Assembly (NCBI RefSeq): GCF_023155745.1
Contig: NZ_JAKNUS010000003.1
Location: 359,072-423,071, forward strand
Direction: 5' to 3'
DNA from: Microbacterium kunmingense
GTDB lineage: Bacteria > Actinomycetota > Actinomycetes > Actinomycetales > Microbacteriaceae
Length of the DNA: 64,000 bases
Part shown: in pieces, positions 61,137-64,000 of the stretch
Position numbering within the stretch: position 1 is the stretch's first letter
Layout of the letters: the number at the start of each line of letters is the position of its first letter
The notes under the pieces: model-generated
What the model was told of the DNA's origin: nothing
Database searches by the model: none
Seen by the model: the letters and a program-made list of their open reading frames with translations, nothing else
Translations under genes and position numbers: made by a program

Positions 61137-61205
61137 GCGAGAATGCAACTGGGCGCCGAAAATCCGGGTTCACCCCGCATCCTCGGCGCGCAGATGCACT
61201 TTCGC
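61137..61205. repeat. 69-bp solitary palindromic element
   Basis: Left and right arms of 23 bp match at 19 positions; the left reads GCGAGAATGCAACTGG then GCGCCGA, the right is its near complement ending GATGCACTTTCGC. The interior is 23 bp. It is similar in size and design to the elements flanking the DUF559 genes but of a different sequence, and no such gene is nearby. It lies in the 254-bp gap after ribH, which otherwise holds C-rich and G-rich low-complexity sequence. Confidence 0.75.
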
Positions 61206-61314
61206 GGGCGGGGCAGGACGGCGAGGCGGGGTGTGGGGCGGGGCGGGGGCAGGGTGCGGCGCGGAGGATGCGGGCGTGAGGCGCGCCTTCCTGGCGAGGG
61301 AGCGGGGCGCCCCC

Positions 61315-61320
61315 TACCCT
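61315..61320 (+). promoter_or_regulatory. -10 box of the small membrane-protein gene, leaderless type
   Basis: TACCCT is followed by 7 nt and the ATG at 61328. Confidence 0.55.
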
Positions 61321-61327
61321 CTGAGCT

Positions 61328-61678
61328 ATGGAATTCCTGCGCCACCTCGTCGTGCTCGTCCACCTCACCGGGTTCGCGGTGCTCTTCGGCGCCTGGGTCG
61401 TCGAGGCGGTCTCGCGTCGACGTCAGGCCACCCGGGTCATGGACTGGGGTCTCCTCATCGCCGGTGTCGCGGGACTCATCCTCGCCGCGCCGTGGCCGGC
61501 GGGCATCGAGCTGAACTACGCCAAGATCGGCGTGAAGCTCGTGATCCTCCTCGCGATCGGTGCGGTGATCGGCATCGCCCGCGCCCGCCAGCGGAAGACG
61601 GATGCCACGCCGCCGGCCCTCTTCTGGGCGATCGGCGTCCTGACCTTCGCCAACGCCGCCATCGCGGTGCTGTGGTGA
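61328..61678 (+). CDS. Small hypothetical membrane protein
   Basis: The 116-residue protein has four hydrophobic segments (about residues 7-27, 39-57, 66-83 and 97-115) and a conserved-looking HLTGFAVLFGAWVVE opening, with GIELNYAKIGVKL between segments two and three. I do not recognise a characterised family; similar short four-helix proteins are common in actinobacteria. It ends 4 nt before the MHS transporter gene and is probably cotranscribed with it. Confidence 0.8.
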   Translation: MEFLRHLVVLVHLTGFAVLFGAWVVEAVSRRRQATRVMDWGLLIAGVAGLILAAPWPAGIELNYAKIGVKLVILLAIGAVIGIARARQRKTDATPPALFWAIGVLTFANAAIAVLW

Positions 61679-61682
61679 GGCG

Positions 61683-63170
61683 ATGACCCAGGCCACCGAC
61701 TCCGCCGCCGCTTCCTCGCCCGCCGCCCCGGCCAACCCCCGCTCGCGCGTCATCACGGCGAGCCTGGTCGGCACGACGATCGAGTTCTACGACTTCTACG
61801 TCTACGCCACCGCGTCGGTGCTCGTCTTCCCGCTGCTCTTCTTCCCCACGGGCAACGACACCACCTCGCTCCTGGCCTCGTTCGGCGTCTTCGGCGCCGC
61901 AATGGTCGCCCGGCCGCTTGGTGCGGTCATCTTTGGCCACTTCGGCGACCGCTTCGGGCGCAAGGCCACACTCGTGGCATCCCTTCTCACCATGGGGATC
62001 GCGACCTTCCTCATCGGGTGCCTCCCGACCTTCAACGACATCGGCCTGTGGGCGGCGCTCCTGCTGCTGATCCTGCGTCTCGCGCAGGGGTTCGCCCTCG
62101 GCGGCGAGTGGTCGGGGGCTGCCCTCGTGGCGACGGAGAACGCGCCTGCCGGCAAGCGCGCGTGGTACGGCACGTTCCCTCAGCTCGGAGCCCCGCTCGG
62201 CTTCATCATCGCCAACTCGGTGTTCCTGACGATCTACTTCCTCCTCCCCCACCCCGAGGATCCGGCGCTGCGCTCCGACGCCTTCCTGGCGTGGGGGTGG
62301 CGCGTGCCGTTCCTCTTCTCGGCCGTCATGGTGATCATCGGCCTGTGGGTGCGTCTGCGGCTGGTGGAGTCCGACACGTTCGTGAAGGCCGAGCAGAAGG
62401 GCGTCATCCGCCGCTTCCCCGTGGGCACGGTGCTTCGCCGCTACTGGCGGCAGGCGATCCTCGGCACGTTCATCATGCTGGCGACCTACGTGCTGTTCTA
62501 TCTGATGACGCAGTTCACGCTGTCGTACGGGACGAAGCCCGCCGACCTGGAGTCCGCGAGCGCGGCGGCGCGGGCGGCCGCGGAATCCGCCGGCCGCGCC
62601 TTCGACGAGGCCGCCTTCGCCGCGCAGTTCTATCCGGGGCTCGGCTTCGGGTACACCGACTTCGTCATCATGCAGATCGTCGGCGTGGTCTTCTTCGGCA
62701 TCTTCACCCTGCTGTCGGGTCCGATCGCCGACGCGATCGGACGGCGGACCATGCTGATGTGGGTCACCGGCCTCATCGTGGTGTTCGGGCTGTCGTTCTC
62801 GATCTTCCTGTTGCCCTCGGCAGACCCGAAGTTCACCGGCTCGCTGACCCAGGCGTTCCTCATCTTCGGCTTCATCCTCATGGGGTGGAGTTTCGGGCCC
62901 ATGGGCGCGGTCCTTCCGGAACTCTTCCCGACGAACGTGCGCTACTCGGGCTCGGCGATCGCGTACAACGTCTCGTCGATCCTGGGCGCCGCCGTGGCGC
63001 CGATCATCGCCGTGGCCCTGTGGCAGCTGGGCGACGGGAATCCCTGGCTCGTGGGGCTCTACCTTTCGGCGATGGGCGTGCTCACCTTCATCGCCCTGGC
63101 GCTTGCGCCCGAGACCAAAGACGTCGACTACGACGCCGACCTCGGGGTCGGTGCCACCGGATCGCTCTGA
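61683..63170 (+). CDS. MFS transporter, metabolite:H+ symporter (MHS) family
   Basis: The 495-residue transporter has twelve predicted helices. The MHS hallmarks are SLVGTTIEFYDFYVYATASVLVFPLLFFP at the first helix, RPLGAVIFGHFGDRFGRKATLV between helices two and three, and FALGGEWSGAALVATENAP. Family members carry proline/betaine, citrate, shikimate or other organic acids; the substrate here is not decidable. A loop of about 40 residues (LESASAAARAAAESAGRAF region) between helices seven and eight is longer than usual and Ala-rich. Confidence 0.92.
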   Translation: MTQATDSAAASSPAAPANPRSRVITASLVGTTIEFYDFYVYATASVLVFPLLFFPTGNDTTSLLASFGVFGAAMVARPLGAVIFGHFGDRFGRKATLVASLLTMGIATFLIGCLPTFNDIGLWAALLLLILRLAQGFALGGEWSGAALVATENAPAGKRAWYGTFPQLGAPLGFIIANSVFLTIYFLLPHPEDPALRSDAFLAWGWRVPFLFSAVMVIIGLWVRLRLVESDTFVKAEQKGVIRRFPVGTVLRRYWRQAILGTFIMLATYVLFYLMTQFTLSYGTKPADLESASAAARAAAESAGRAFDEAAFAAQFYPGLGFGYTDFVIMQIVGVVFFGIFTLLSGPIADAIGRRTMLMWVTGLIVVFGLSFSIFLLPSADPKFTGSLTQAFLIFGFILMGWSFGPMGAVLPELFPTNVRYSGSAIAYNVSSILGAAVAPIIAVALWQLGDGNPWLVGLYLSAMGVLTFIALALAPETKDVDYDADLGVGATGSL

Positions 63171-63173
63171 GAC

Positions 63174-63803
63174 TCAGGCGGAAGCCCGTCGGGATGTCGC
63201 CAGCCACGCAGCGAGCCCGAGCAGCACCGCACCCGAGACCCGCTCGAGCCACACCGCGCCCCGTCGCTTGAGGAGGCGCACGGCACCGGACCCCAGCACG
63301 GCGTAGCCGAGCATGATCGCGAAGTCGAGCGCGCAGAACACCACGCCGATGAGCAGATACTGCGGCAGCGGGGGTGCGGCGGGGTCGATGAACTGCGGCA
63401 GGAGCGCGCCGACGAAGAGGTATCCCTTGGGGTTCGTCACCGCGACGAGGAAGCTGCGGAGGAACAGCGCGCGGCGCGAGCCGCGCGGGTCGGCTGCCGG
63501 ATCGCCGTGGAGGAGCGCGCCGCGGGACAGCAGCATCCGGATCCCGAGGAAAGCGAGATACGCCACCCCCACCCACTTCACGACGGTGAACGCCAGCTCG
63601 CTCGCAAGGAGCAGGGCCCCGAGGCCGATGCCGACCGCGACGACGAGGACGACATCGGATGCCACGGCACCGAGCATCCCGGCGGTGGCGCGCTTGACGC
63701 CGTACCGGGAGCCGTTCGCGAGGGCGAGCAGGACGGTCGGCCCGGGGATCGCGATGGCGACCACCGCGGCGAGGGAGAAGGCGAGGAGGGTGGCGAGATC
63801 CAC
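63174..63803 (-). CDS. LysE/RhtB family amino-acid exporter
   Basis: The 209-residue protein has six hydrophobic segments and the family motif AIPGPTVLLALANGSRYGVKRATAGMLGA, plus FLVAVTNPKGYLFVGALLPQF. It should export an amino acid or derivative. The GTG at 63803 follows GGGAGG and gives the normal family length; the longer frame to 63926 adds about 40 residues with no similarity. It converges with the MHS transporter gene, with 3 bp between the stops. Confidence 0.9.
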   Translation of the reverse strand: MDLATLLAFSLAAVVAIAIPGPTVLLALANGSRYGVKRATAGMLGAVASDVVLVVAVGIGLGALLLASELAFTVVKWVGVAYLAFLGIRMLLSRGALLHGDPAADPRGSRRALFLRSFLVAVTNPKGYLFVGALLPQFIDPAAPPLPQYLLIGVVFCALDFAIMLGYAVLGSGAVRLLKRRGAVWLERVSGAVLLGLAAWLATSRRASA

Positions 63804-63837
63804 GGGCCTCCCTTCCGTGACAGCACGGTCCTGGGGT

Positions 63838-64000
63838 GAAACAGTGGCGCCGAGTGTAGTGCGGCGCCCGTTCTCAGACCCTATGAGGGTGGGGGTTCTG
63901 AGACTCTTGTAGGCCCAGGGCCCCACGGTGCAGATTCGTGGATCATCCCGTGAGTGGCACGGGATGCCGACATGCAGCGGAGGCCCTGGTGTTCAACGAG
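63838..64000. other. Right-edge region with hairpins and a possible start of a further gene
   Basis: TCTCAGACCC and GGGTTCTGAGA face each other across about 12 bp at 63873-63904, and ATCCCGTG / CACGGGAT form a hairpin near 63946-63966. A GCGGAGG followed 5 nt later by GTG at 63989 gives VFNE before the window ends. The pattern could be the end and transposase start of an insertion sequence, or simply a new gene. Too little is visible to decide. Confidence 0.3.

Overview
This 64 kb window is chromosomal DNA from a high-GC actinobacterium, most likely Microbacterium or a close member of the Microbacteriaceae. That inference rests on the very high GC, the split biotin-dependent acyl-CoA carboxylase (accD, accE, accA) next to birA, an LpdA-type quinone reductase without redox cysteines, four-subunit sdhCDAB, and many genes that begin directly on their transcripts. 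At least eighteen start codons lie 6-7 nt behind a TANNNT-type -10 box. No tRNA, rRNA, phage or CRISPR locus was found.

Layout. 1-5.4 kb: partial purK, a PH-domain membrane protein, birA, a DUF559 gene, accD-accE. 5.6-10.6 kb: a three-gene signalling operon (response regulator, sensor kinase, membrane protein), a TRAM RNA methyltransferase, a Maf nucleotide pyrophosphatase. 10.7-21.2 kb: accA, an esterase, lpdA, purine nucleoside phosphorylase, phosphosugar mutase, an MFS exporter, an acetyltransferase and a second DUF559 gene. 21.3-29.2 kb: a complete mannitol phosphotransferase locus, with regulator mtlR divergent from an EIIB-like gene, ptsH, ptsI, mtlA, mtlF and mtlD. 29.2-31.1 kb: a hydrolase and a third DUF559 gene. 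31.2-39.5 kb: nucleoside uptake and salvage on the minus strand, with a BMP lipoprotein, ABC ATPase, two permeases, cytidine deaminase, thymidine phosphorylase and adenosine deaminase, most joined by 4-nt overlaps. 39.7-46.9 kb: mannose-1-phosphate guanylyltransferase, sdhCDAB, a YihY/BrkB protein, exonuclease III. 46.9-52 kb: a beta-propeller lipoprotein, trpS, a 73-bp tandem array, an acetyltransferase, an Fpg/Nei glycosylase. 52-57.4 kb: glycerol use (glpD, glpF, glpK) beside a divergent SorC/DeoR-type regulator. 57.4-61.1 kb: an FMN riboswitch and ribD-ribE-ribBA-ribH. 61.3-64 kb: a small membrane protein, an MHS-type transporter, a LysE exporter, and an edge that may be the start of another gene.

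The least expected feature is the set of three DUF559 genes (2470, 20216, 30264). Each encodes an N-terminal winged-helix-like region and a C-terminal Vsr/PD-(D/E)XK-like nuclease domain. Each is bracketed by a pair of imperfect palindromes that belong to that gene only: 74 bp twice, 59 bp twice and 85 bp twice, with identical length within each pair. The 59-bp family has a further solo copy 7.4 kb away at 12537-12595. This arrangement resembles the REP/RAYT relationship (a nuclease-like protein plus cognate extragenic palindromes) but with a different protein family, and it is my main candidate for an undescribed system. Other palindromic repeats without a gene in view (seven 73-bp units at 49881-50391, a 69-bp palindrome at 61137-61205, and CGTTGAGCG-type repeats at 13790-13911) may belong to the same kind of population.
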